Positions 8,149-14,828 are shown, counted from the stretch's first letter. The stretch is DNA of 15,261 nucleotides from Acidimicrobiia bacterium (GCA_013694495.1 JACDCH010000512.1:1-15261), one strand, 5' to 3'. Numbers and translations: made by a program. The notes: generated by a model not told the origin, from the sequence alone.

Positions 8149-8684
8149 GCCGACCTCCTCACGCTGCGTCCGGCGGGGCCTCCTGATCCTGGCTCGCCGA
8201 GCGGGCTGCCCGGAGCATGTCCAGCAGGACGCCAGCGGCGCTGGCCGTCAGCCGGGGCGCCTCGGTCGGCACCGCCACCCGCAGGGACACCGTCGGGACG
8301 TGCCGCCGGCACCGGTTCGTCTTGGTCGTCGTGTCGTGCATGGCCGGATCGTGCAACGCGAGTCTCAGCATCGGTCTCAGCGTCACGCTGACCGGTCTCA
8401 GCATCGGTCTCAGCGTCACGCTGACCGGTCTCAGAGCGAGTCTCAGCGTCGACGCTGAGACGGCTGACACGGTTGAGCCGGCGGGTGCTGGCACCGAACC
8501 GCTCGTGGGCCGTCTGCCGGGTCACACCGAGGGCGGCACCGACGTCGGCCCAGGTGGCGCCCAGGGAGCGGGCGCGTGCGATGTGGGCCGCCGCCTCCCG
8601 TTGGGCTCCTTGTGCGGCGAGGAGCGCCAGGCGAGCGCTGCGCAGCGCCGCTGCGAACTCGAGGTCGGATCTGGACGTGGACAT
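8145..8684 (-). CDS. Small helix-turn-helix protein coupled to the recombinase
   Basis: Probable DNA-binding regulator or recombination factor. The ATG at 8684 has GGGAGG just upstream. Residues 1-70 are helical and end in a clear helix-turn-helix (ATWADVGAALGVTRQTAHERFG, about 43-64). From about residue 79 the product is a repeated, acidic DAETDAETGQR track coded by 33-base repeats, then a low-complexity tail. The stop overlaps the recombinase start (ATGA), so the two are translated together. Codon use drops sharply in the tail: third positions there are only about half G/C, whereas another frame (stop at 8159) is almost entirely G/C-ending. The true protein may therefore end or shift frame in the repeats. 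Exact function unknown; an excision or control role is inference from position. Confidence 0.72.
   Translation of the reverse strand: MSTSRSDLEFAAALRSARLALLAAQGAQREAAAHIARARSLGATWADVGAALGVTRQTAHERFGASTRRLNRVSRLSVDAETRSETGQRDAETDAETGQRDAETDAETRVARSGHARHDDQDEPVPAARPDGVPAGGGADRGAPADGQRRWRPAGHAPGSPLGEPGSGGPAGRSVRRSA
8159..8341 (-). CDS. Possible small protein overlapping the helix-turn-helix gene
   Basis: A 60-residue reading frame (MHDTTTKTNR...) that ends TGA directly before the recombinase GAGGAGG. Its codons end in G or C almost throughout, much more than the frame of the overlapping regulator gene in the same DNA, and the product looks like an ordinary protein (VSLRVAVPTEAPRL, then a helix GVLLDMLRAARSAS). 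Either a separate small gene upstream of the recombinase, or the real C-terminus of the helix-turn-helix gene after a frameshift at the repeats; the frame stays open through the repeats to at least 8494. No strong ribosome binding site precedes the ATG. Confidence 0.5.
   Translation of the reverse strand: MHDTTTKTNRCRRHVPTVSLRVAVPTEAPRLTASAAGVLLDMLRAARSASQDQEAPPDAA
8362..8461. repeat. 33-base tandem repeats with three phased palindromes
   Basis: Two exact 33-base units (8362-8394, 8395-8427) and a diverged third. The heptamer GTCTCAG occurs at 8362, 8374, 8395, 8407, 8428 and 8440 (spacing 12/21 alternating) and once inverted at 8455-8461. Each unit holds a palindrome of TCAGCGT against ACGCTGA: 8377-8391, 8410-8424, and a perfect 22-base version at 8440-8461 (arms GTCTCAGCGTC). 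Centres are 33 to 34 bases apart. Confidence 0.85.
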
Positions 8685-8753
8685 GGCTGTGCCTCCCGGG
8701 CGGATCGCTTCATCGGGAGGAGCCATCGACGCCGAGCTCCGAGGCGTACGAGA

Positions 8754-8767
8754 GATTCTGCGGAATC
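8754..8767. promoter_or_regulatory. Inverted repeat in the divergent control region
   Basis: GATTC-TGCG-GAATC lies between the divergent starts of the helix-turn-helix gene (8684) and the ribbon-helix-helix gene (8808). This 123-base gap must hold both promoters. The repeat is a candidate operator, though the arms are short. Confidence 0.35.
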
Positions 8768-8807
8768 GCGTCGCGCTTCGCAATCAGCAACCCTCTGTAG
8801 GGAGGTC

Positions 8808-9608
8808 ATGACAGACATCCCGCTCCCGTTCGAGCTCCCTCCTCCTGACGCCACGCCCTCGAGGCCCTCCCACCAGCAAGCCGCACCTGCTGACCGCCAT
8901 CCCCGGACCCCTGGACAGCACACAGACTTGCCATTACCGCTTTGCGGCAACGGCGGAAGCGTCCGCCGCTCCGTGCACGCCGCCGAGGCGGTCACGCTCG
9001 AGCAGCTCCTCGACCACCTTGACCGCCTGCTGTCGGTGCCCGCCGCACCTTCGTTGGCCGACGCCGACAGGCGTGCGGTGAGGCTCTGGGCCGAGGAAGC
9101 CGCTGCAGGCGTCGTCTCCCGCAGGGAGGGCCTCAAGCTCGTCCGCCAGGTCGAGCGGGTCCTCGCCGACGAGAGCCGCACGGCGATCCAGGTCGGCTGC
9201 GCGAAGGAACGCATCGAGATGCGACTTGCGTTGGCCAAGGAACGCGCCGCCGGCACCCACTGGCAGCGCCGAGACAGCGGCCGCCGAGCGAAGCAACCGA
9301 CCCACGTCGATGTCGACCCAGCGGCATGGCGCCGAACGAAGGCAACCGCGGCGAAGAAGGGCATGACGATCGGCCACTACGTCGGCACCCTCGTCCGATC
9401 GGCTGCTGAGCGCGAGCTCCCGGTGGTTGACACGTACGCGTCAACCACGCACCTGTTCGCCAGGGTCGACGTCGACAAGCCCACGTGGGATGCGTTCAAG
9501 GCACGGTGTCACGACCAGGGCGTGTCGGCAGCTCGCGGCGTCGGGCTCGTGGTCGAACGGGCCGCATCGAAGCGCAATGGTCAGCGGGCGCCTGAGGCGG
9601 GCCCTTGA
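8808..9608 (+). CDS. Protein with two ribbon-helix-helix-like segments
   Basis: Probable DNA-binding protein of the mobile region, 266 residues, not assigned to a named family. The ATG at 8808 has GGGAGG at the right distance. Residues 1-55 are proline-rich and likely unstructured; 60-150 are helical and charged (EQLLDHLDRLL, KLVRQVERVLADES). Two segments then look alike: THVDVDPAAWRRTKATAAKKGMT... at 166-202 and ARVDVDKPTWDAFKARCHDQGVS... at 217-252, each with a beta-strand-like VDVD followed by two helices, as in ribbon-helix-helix folds. Divergent from the regulator-recombinase pair. A role in partition, transfer control or recombination is possible but unproven. Its 3' end overlaps the next gene in another frame. 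Confidence 0.75.
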   Translation: MTDIPLPFELPPPDATPSRPSHQQAAPADRHPRTPGQHTDLPLPLCGNGGSVRRSVHAAEAVTLEQLLDHLDRLLSVPAAPSLADADRRAVRLWAEEAAAGVVSRREGLKLVRQVERVLADESRTAIQVGCAKERIEMRLALAKERAAGTHWQRRDSGRRAKQPTHVDVDPAAWRRTKATAAKKGMTIGHYVGTLVRSAAERELPVVDTYASTTHLFARVDVDKPTWDAFKARCHDQGVSAARGVGLVVERAASKRNGQRAPEAGP

Positions 9609-9930
9609 CGAATTGCTTCCGGCTCGAGAGCCTGCGCGTGTGTCGAGCGGAGAGGTTCAGGTCTCGCTGTCGGGTGCGGACATCTGCACGCTCGTCGACG
9701 CACTCGACTCGCACGAGTACTGGCAGCTCGCTGACCTTCTTCCTCGGGACAATGGAGAGGTCTGGATCCCGGGCGACCTGCCCGCGGGCGACGACCGCTA
9801 CTGGGACGGTCTTGAACCGACCCGGGAACAGCAGGAGGCGATCGACGAGGTGCGAGCCTGCCGTGCGCTCCGGGAGCGGCTGGTGCAGGCGCTGGGCGGA
9901 GTTGGGGAGCGCGACGCCAGCGTGCCGTAG
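9577..9930 (+). CDS. Small acidic protein of unknown function
   Basis: A 117-residue product whose core (LSGADICTLVDALDSHEYWQLADLLPRDNGEVW) resembles short uncharacterised actinobacterial proteins with a DSHEYWQL motif; I know no function for these. The ATG at 9577 overlaps the end of the preceding gene by 32 bases and suggests cotranscription; a GTG in frame at 9640 is an alternative start that would begin just before the conserved part. It converges on the helicase gene, with 16 bases between the two stops. Confidence 0.68.
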   Translation: MVSGRLRRALDELLPAREPARVSSGEVQVSLSGADICTLVDALDSHEYWQLADLLPRDNGEVWIPGDLPAGDDRYWDGLEPTREQQEAIDEVRACRALRERLVQALGGVGERDASVP

Positions 9931-9946
9931 TCCTCGGCGGTCGCGC

Positions 9947-12900
9947 CTACGCGACGGCTGCGGCGAACTGGGCGTACAAGTCGCCCGGGAGTGGATGGTG
10001 GAGCTCCCAGGTGATCGCCATTGGTTTCTCGCCGACGTGGCCGCGATAGGTGGCCGGCCCGAGGAACCAGAACGAGCGGTCATCGGCGCGGAGGCGCGTG
10101 AACAGGAGGATGACTCGGCCGTCGCGCTCATGGTTGCGGTAGCGGAGGCCGGTGGGGCTGTCCGCCCGTGTGATCGACTGGGTCTCCCAGTGGATGAGCG
10201 AGCGGCTGATGGCGTAGTCGCGGTACCGGGTCGTCGGGGAAAAGGCGCCGCTGCTCTTGTCGAGCGTGAAGGCGAACAGCTCAGCGTTCGCCGCCTTGGC
10301 TTCGTAGACACCGCTCTGCCAGGCGGCGATCTTCGCTCCGTCACCGAGACCCATCGCGGCGAGGATCTCGATCCGGCTGTACCGGGCGTAGACCTGGAGC
10401 GGCGCCTCCGCGTGAGTGTGGAGCGGCGTGTGGACGTGGTCGACCCGCCCATCGAGCACACCGAGGAGGTCGAGTAGTTCCGCTCGGACCTGGGGGTGTG
10501 CCCACAGGACGTCGACCGCATCCTGAAGGGAGGTGTCCTTGCTGATCGCCCGGTCGGTGATCTGCGCCACGAGCATGTGCAAGAGACGACGCTCGCGCTC
10601 AGGCATCGACGCCGCTGGAGGAGAGCTCCAGTCGGAGAGGAGGCGCCTGTAGGTCGCGATGCGCTCGTGGTCGTCGATATGCAGGAGCCGACCTGCCGCT
10701 CTCCGCAGGACAGTCTCGTTGGGGCCGGCTGGGCGCACCGGTGCGCCCGCGGCCTCCTGCAGGTCCGACCAGCCCCGTCCGCCGTCGTAGACGTCGTCAA
10801 GGTCGAGTCCCGACTCGAGGAGGAAGCCGCCGAGGTCGAGGTCTGGCGCGTTGCGGCGCAGGGACCGCAGCTCGTCGACCTTCGCCGGCCAGCGCGTCGG
10901 GATCGCCTCTCGCAGGCTTCGCAGGACGATCTCGGTGGCCTTCTGATCGAGCTGCATGTTGCAGCCGGCCGGCAGGAACGGGAATCGCAGCTGCACGGCT
11001 CGTTCGACGTCGCGTCGGCTACCGCCGAGGAGCGCGCGGAAGCGGCGGTCGAATCGGAACTCCTTGCGGTGGGTGCCGACGAAGTCGAGCACCGTGCAGA
11101 ACGGCTTGTCCTTCACCTTTCGCAGGCCCCGACCGAGCTGCTGGAGGAACAGCGTGGGGCTCTCGGTTGGTCGCAGCATGAGGACGGTGTCGACGTTCGG
11201 AACGTCGACACCCTCGTTAAACAGGTCGACCGAGAACACGGCTCGCACTCGACCCGCGGCCAGGTCCCGCAGCGCGGTCTCACGCTCGGTCCAGGGGCTG
11301 TCGCCCCAGATGGCGACGGCGTCGATCCCGTGGCGGGTGAAGTGTTGCGCCATGAACCGGGCGTGCTCGACGCTGACGCAGAACCCGAGGCAGCGCATCG
11401 CGGCCGGCTCGGCGTGCTCGGCAACTTGCTGGACGACCAGCCGTGCCCATGCGTCAGAGCTGGTGTAGGTGTTGCTGAGCGCCTCCACGTCGTACCCCCG
11501 GCCTCGGCGCCAGGGGATGTCACGCAAGTCGAGGCCGTCGTGGATGCCGAAGTACAGGAACGGTGAGAGGTGCTGCTGGTCGATCGCATCCCACAAGCGC
11601 AGCTCGGCGGCGATGCGGTCGTCGAACCACTGAAGGATCGGTAAACCATCGCTGCGCTCGGGGGTGGCGGTAAGCCCCAGCAGCTCGACTGGGGCGAGGT
11701 GGTCGAGGACACGGGTGTACGAGGCCGCCGCTGCGTGGTGGAACTCGTCGACGATGACGACGTCGAAGTGATCGGGTGGGAGGTTGGCGAGGTCGCTGGC
11801 GTTCAGGCTCTGGATCGATGCGAAGACGTGCTCGAACCGCTGGGGTCTGGCTCCACCGACCCACTTCTCGCCGAACGAAGGCTCGCGCAGTGCGTAGCGG
11901 AACGTCGCGAGGCTCTGGTCGAGGATCTCCTCCCGGTGAGCGACGAACAGCAGGCGCGAACGCGGGAGCTGCTGGCGAAGTCGCGCGTAGTCCAGCGCCG
12001 CCATGACGGTCTTGCCGGTGCCAGTCGCGGCTACGAGCAGGTTCCGATGGTGTCCACGCTGCCGCGATAACTCGACGAGCTCCAGCAGGCGCTCCTGGAA
12101 CGGCCACGGCCGTAGCTCGATCGGGCTCAGGATCACCTGTGGGCCTCGATCGGTTCCGCCGGCGCGACGAGTCTCGTCGTCGAACTGCGTCGGGTCGTAT
12201 GGGACGAAGTCGCCGTTCTGCCAGTAGCTGTCGAAGACAGCGGTGAACTTGTCCACGACGTCGGGGTTGCGCGCCGAGGACGCCCTCACGTTCCACTCAA
12301 GGCCCGTCACCTGCGCGGAGTGTGTGAGGTTCGAGGACCCGACGTATGCCGTCGAGAACCCCGAGCGACGGTGGAACAGCCACGCCTTGGCGTGCAGCCG
12401 CGTTGTGCTCACGTCGTAGGAGATCCGTAGGTCCGCCCCCAGCTCGGCGAGCTGATCCAAGGCCCGCCGCTCGGTCGATCCGGTGTAGGTCGTCGTGAGC
12501 ACCCGGAGAGAGCGACCGGCGCTGCAGTGGCGCCGCAGAGCGTCGAGCAGCGGGCTGATGCCACTGCGCCGAATGAACGCCATCACGAGGTCGATCGAGT
12601 CCGACGACTCGATCTCTGACCGCAGCTGGTTCCAGAGGTTCGGTTCGCCAGGAGCATTCGTCAGCAGCGTGGTGTCGAGCAACGGGATGAGCGGCTCGTC
12701 GATCTCTTCCGGTCGCCCGTCCGGCAGCCGGCGCATCACTGCGTGGAGGACCGTCGCCGGATCAGCTGGGACAGCGGTGGGGTCCACCGCCACGAGCTCG
12801 CTAAGGCGATCGAGCAGCGCGCGGGCGACGGCCAGTCCCACACCGACTCGCTCTGTGTCGCCGACGTCCGCGAGCGCGGACTCGATCTGCTTGCTCAGGT

Positions 12901-13039
12901 GCCACGCGATCCGGTCCGGTGCCTCAGCGGCTCTGAGGTCGCGTACTCGGGATGGCAGGCGACCGGCCAGCGCGTCGATCTGCGCCTTCAGGCCCTCGGT
13001 GATGAGCGCCTCGTAGAGCCCAGGAGCCAGCTCCTCCAT
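9947..13039 (-). CDS. PLD-like nuclease / superfamily 2 helicase / DUF3427 protein
   Basis: Large 1030-residue protein combining a phospholipase D-type nuclease with a DNA/RNA translocase. N-terminal helical region (1-120); PLD domain about 125-275 with one HKD-like site, LHAKAWLFHR (H216, K218) and GSSNLT (234-239); helicase core with motif I AATGTGKT (337-344), DExH box DEFHH (431-435), motif III GLTATPER (455-462) and motif VI QQLGRGLRK (633-641); C-terminal region 680-1030 corresponds to the DUF3427-type module with KAANAELFAFTLDKS. All core motifs are intact. Proteins of this layout are common in accessory DNA and are suspected of restriction-like or anti-phage roles; that role here is inference. 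A TAGCTT box lies 6 bases before the ATG with no Shine-Dalgarno, suggesting a leaderless transcript. A small gene lies divergently next to it. Confidence 0.92.
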   Translation of the reverse strand: MEELAPGLYEALITEGLKAQIDALAGRLPSRVRDLRAAEAPDRIAWHLSKQIESALADVGDTERVGVGLAVARALLDRLSELVAVDPTAVPADPATVLHAVMRRLPDGRPEEIDEPLIPLLDTTLLTNAPGEPNLWNQLRSEIESSDSIDLVMAFIRRSGISPLLDALRRHCSAGRSLRVLTTTYTGSTERRALDQLAELGADLRISYDVSTTRLHAKAWLFHRRSGFSTAYVGSSNLTHSAQVTGLEWNVRASSARNPDVVDKFTAVFDSYWQNGDFVPYDPTQFDDETRRAGGTDRGPQVILSPIELRPWPFQERLLELVELSRQRGHHRNLLVAATGTGKTVMAALDYARLRQQLPRSRLLFVAHREEILDQSLATFRYALREPSFGEKWVGGARPQRFEHVFASIQSLNASDLANLPPDHFDVVIVDEFHHAAAASYTRVLDHLAPVELLGLTATPERSDGLPILQWFDDRIAAELRLWDAIDQQHLSPFLYFGIHDGLDLRDIPWRRGRGYDVEALSNTYTSSDAWARLVVQQVAEHAEPAAMRCLGFCVSVEHARFMAQHFTRHGIDAVAIWGDSPWTERETALRDLAAGRVRAVFSVDLFNEGVDVPNVDTVLMLRPTESPTLFLQQLGRGLRKVKDKPFCTVLDFVGTHRKEFRFDRRFRALLGGSRRDVERAVQLRFPFLPAGCNMQLDQKATEIVLRSLREAIPTRWPAKVDELRSLRRNAPDLDLGGFLLESGLDLDDVYDGGRGWSDLQEAAGAPVRPAGPNETVLRRAAGRLLHIDDHERIATYRRLLSDWSSPPAASMPERERRLLHMLVAQITDRAISKDTSLQDAVDVLWAHPQVRAELLDLLGVLDGRVDHVHTPLHTHAEAPLQVYARYSRIEILAAMGLGDGAKIAAWQSGVYEAKAANAELFAFTLDKSSGAFSPTTRYRDYAISRSLIHWETQSITRADSPTGLRYRNHERDGRVILLFTRLRADDRSFWFLGPATYRGHVGEKPMAITWELHHPLPGDLYAQFAAAVA

Positions 13040-13045
13040 GACGAG

Positions 13046-13051
13046 AAGCTA
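13046..13051 (-). promoter_or_regulatory. -10 box (TAGCTT) of the helicase gene, leaderless type
   Basis: On the minus strand TAGCTT is followed by six bases and then the ATG at 13039. Transcription would start at or next to the start codon, matching the missing Shine-Dalgarno. No -35 consensus is seen. Confidence 0.45.
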
Positions 13052-13154
13052 GGACTCCCCGCCGATCCACGCCGGGAGGCCGGGCTCAGCGCAGCCGGAT
13101 GGAATCGTCACGCGATCGGAGCTCAACCCGCAGGAGACGGCGCCGAGCGCACCG

Positions 13155-13160
13155 TAGGTT
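13155..13160 (+). promoter_or_regulatory. -10 box (TAGGTT) of the small divergent gene, leaderless type
   Basis: TAGGTT is followed by seven bases and the GTG at 13168. This geometry is what supports the GTG as the start over the upstream ATG at 13099. No -35 consensus. Confidence 0.45.
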
Positions 13161-13167
13161 CGGACAG

Positions 13168-13515
13168 GTGCCGTCGGATGAACTGATCGAACGCCATCGC
13201 CAGGCGCGCGACGAGTTCTCTGCGTCCGTCGAGCGACTCGTACCCATCCTCGAAGAGATGGCTATAGCGACCGCTCGCGACGCGCTCGCAACCGCCCACC
13301 GTCTCGAGGTTCTCGGCGAGATGAACGAGGACTGGGCCTGGACGCTCCGCATCCAGCGAGTGCTCGATGCCGACGGCACGGTGCTCTTCGACGTGGCGGC
13401 CGGCGCGGAGGCGGACGTCGAGGACCTCATCCACGAGGTCGGCGTCGACTACCTGGACCTCCTTCTGGAGGTCACCGGCGAGGAGTACTTCGGTACGCAC
13501 GAGATCGAGACGTAA
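13168..13515 (+). CDS. Small acidic protein of unknown function beside the helicase
   Basis: A 115-residue acidic protein with no family I recognise. The first half is helical and likely coiled (DELIERHRQARDEFSASVERLVPILEEM); the second half alternates strand- and helix-like segments and ends EEYFGTHEIET. I chose the GTG at 13168 because the upstream 23 codons from an ATG at 13099 are arginine-rich and unlike the rest, and because a TAGGTT box sits 7 bases before the GTG. It is divergent from the helicase gene with 128 bases between, so the two may share a control region; a functional link is only inference. It converges on the DUF2442 gene. Confidence 0.62.
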   Translation: MPSDELIERHRQARDEFSASVERLVPILEEMAIATARDALATAHRLEVLGEMNEDWAWTLRIQRVLDADGTVLFDVAAGAEADVEDLIHEVGVDYLDLLLEVTGEEYFGTHEIET

Positions 13516-13540
13516 CCGCAGAAGTGTCGGATCGCGGAGG

Positions 13541-13806
13541 TCAGCTCGCCGGAGCCTCGGACTCCATCCCAGCGGAGCGCCGGCCCTCGTAGAGCACGTC
13601 GGGGCCAGGTCCGCGCCGTTGGGCCACACGATCGTGCCGGCGTCTGGGTCGGCCTTCACCGATGCGAACACGGCCGGATCGCTGCGGATCTCGGCGAAGA
13701 CGGGCCCGTGCATGTACGGCTCGATGTCGATCGACTTCTCGACGCCGTCGGCGAAGCGCAAACGAACGACGTGGTCATGCAGGACTTCGACGCCAGTGAT
13801 GTCCAT
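13541..13806 (-). pseudogene. DUF2442 family gene with a one-base frameshift
   Basis: The first 69 residues (MDITGVEVLHDHVVRLRFAD..., ending TIVWPNGADLAP) match the whole core of DUF2442, a small family of about 80-90 residues often found in accessory DNA and sometimes in toxin-antitoxin-like pairs. After LAP the frame is lost: as written it runs on antisense through the neighbouring gene to 13123. Adding one base at the run at 13601-13604 (GGGG on the plus strand) restores DVLYEGRRSAG... and a stop at 13541, giving 88 residues, exactly family length. So either a recent one-base deletion or a sequencing error. The start ATG follows GGAGTGAGG and comes 13 bases after the stop of the upstream small gene, suggesting an operon. 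Confidence 0.75.
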
Positions 13807-13819
13807 GGCCTCACTCCGT

Positions 13820-14041
13820 CTACGAGTCGCTCAGTCGTCGGAGCGCGGCGTCGTGTGCAGCGCGGACCCGTTCAGCCGCGTCGCCGACACGCTCGCGATG
13901 GTCGGTGCCGGCGAGTCGATCGAGGATCTCGCGATCACGCTCGACGTGCTGGATCAGAGGCTCCGTGAACTCGGGATCACTCTCGGCACGCTCGACGGCG
14001 CCAGCGACATCCTCCTCGGGGACTCCCTGGTCGCTCGCCAC
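13820..14041 (-). CDS. Small charged protein upstream of the DUF2442 gene
   Basis: A 73-residue, strongly charged and mostly helical product (EEDVAGAVERAESDPEF..., ILDRLAGTDHRERVGDAAERV) from a GTG at 14041. I do not recognise its family. The frame is open further upstream, but that part is arginine/proline-rich and antisense-like to the PIN-like gene, so the GTG is the likely start; no clear ribosome binding site. It ends 13 bases before the DUF2442 start, and the two may form a pair. Size and setting would suit an antitoxin-like partner, but that is speculation. Confidence 0.5.
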   Translation of the reverse strand: MASDQGVPEEDVAGAVERAESDPEFTEPLIQHVERDREILDRLAGTDHRERVGDAAERVRAAHDAALRRLSDS

Positions 14042-14112
14042 CGACTCAGCGTGCCAGCACGGCCGCAGTCCGGCCAGCGGCTTGTCCGCTCGATTCGTCC
14101 CCGCGAAGGCGG

Positions 14113-14547
14113 TCAGGAGTTGCGGACCGTGTATGCGATGCGGAGGGCCGTCGCCGCGACTTGGATCGGACCGCCGGCGTTCGGCGCAGCGACCAGGATC
14201 GAGCCGTCGTGGTGGAGCGCTGCTCCCAGCGTCTCGGCGGCAAGCAGGTTGAGGCGCTGTTCCCGCTGCACTCGCGCCATCTCCACCGCGAACTCCATCG
14301 GATGAAGGACCGTGAGCATCGCTGGTGCCGGGTGAAGGATGCGCTCCAGCGCTGCAGCGGGATCGGGTAGCGCTCCGAGGACACGACCGAGGCGCCCGGG
14401 ACCGTGCATGTCGCTCGGCGGCCCCGTCGCGGCGGCCACGAGGCGCAGGTACCACAGCGACGTCGTCGCCACGTCGTCACCGAGATCGGCGACGGGGAGG
14501 GCCTCAGCGAGGACGAGCAGGGCGAGGTGATCGTCGACGACGATCAC
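14113..14547 (-). CDS. PIN-like protein, probable toxin of a VapBC-type pair
   Basis: PIN proteins are metal-dependent ribonucleases; as VapC-type toxins they cut RNA and are blocked by the partner antitoxin. The 144-residue product has a PIN-like opening (MIVVDDHLALLVLA, with D5/D6), a DVATTSLWYLRL helix, and a C-terminal RLNLLAAETLGAALHHDGSILVAAPN segment that aligns with the last acidic part of such domains. The usual final aspartate appears replaced (APN), so activity is uncertain. The start is a GTG only 6 bases after the antitoxin stop, and no Shine-Dalgarno is visible, so translation probably depends on the upstream gene. Assignment is by pattern and context. Confidence 0.58.
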   Translation of the reverse strand: MIVVDDHLALLVLAEALPVADLGDDVATTSLWYLRLVAAATGPPSDMHGPGRLGRVLGALPDPAAALERILHPAPAMLTVLHPMEFAVEMARVQREQRLNLLAAETLGAALHHDGSILVAAPNAGGPIQVAATALRIAYTVRNS

Positions 14548-14553
14548 AATGGT

Positions 14554-14802
14554 TCAGCCAACCGCGAGATCGGGATCGTCCACCCAGGAGTCGATGTCCG
14601 ATCGGAGCGACCCGTCGAAGGCCATCCGGCGGATCTCCTCGTTGGCCGACACGAACGGGTTGTCGACGCTCTCCCGGTCGCCGGGACCCAACTCGGCCTC
14701 CACCGCTTCGATGACCAGCTGCTCGGGGCGGACACCACGGGCTGCGGCCGCCGCGCGGACGCGGCGAGCCACCTCGTCGGGCAGCTCCACCGGCATGGTC
14801 AC
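14554..14802 (-). CDS. Ribbon-helix-helix-like antitoxin
   Basis: An 82-residue protein opening MPVELPDEVARRVRAAAAARGVRPEQLVIEAVEAEL, the strand-helix-helix pattern of ribbon-helix-helix DNA-binding antitoxins; the acidic tail (DNPFVSANEEIRRMAFDGSL, then DIDSWVDDPDLA) is what would grip and block a toxin. It directly precedes the PIN-like gene, the standard antitoxin-first order. The start is GTG at 14802 or the ATG two codons later. A TACAAT box lies 6 bases before the GTG and a GACCG-ATG-CGGTC inverted repeat just upstream of that, fitting a leaderless, self-repressed promoter. Confidence 0.68.
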   Translation of the reverse strand: MTMPVELPDEVARRVRAAAAARGVRPEQLVIEAVEAELGPGDRESVDNPFVSANEEIRRMAFDGSLRSDIDSWVDDPDLAVG

Positions 14803-14808
14803 GAACCG

Positions 14809-14828
14809 ATTGTACGACCGATGCGGTC
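14809..14828 (-). promoter_or_regulatory. Promoter and likely operator of the toxin-antitoxin pair
   Basis: Minus-strand TACAAT (14809-14814) matches five of six bases of the -10 consensus and ends 6 bases before the antitoxin GTG. The inverted repeat GACCG-ATG-CGGTC (14816-14828) abuts it and is well placed for autorepression by the ribbon-helix-helix protein. Confidence 0.5.

Noticed and set aside
8362..8461. CRISPR-like array
   Set aside because: The repeats are contiguous 33-base units without unique spacers, and there are no cas genes.
9427..9576. Earlier start for the small acidic gene
   Set aside because: This part lies wholly within the preceding gene in another frame and translates to Arg/Ser/Thr-rich sequence.
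13099..13167. Upstream ATG start for the small gene beside the helicase
   Set aside because: The added 23 residues are mostly arginine and serine, and the -10-like box at 13155 would then lie inside the gene.
13123..13540. C-terminal extension of the DUF2442 gene (long minus-strand frame)
   Set aside because: It is antisense to the 13168-13515 gene and arises only from the one-base shift; restoring the frame gives a family-length protein.
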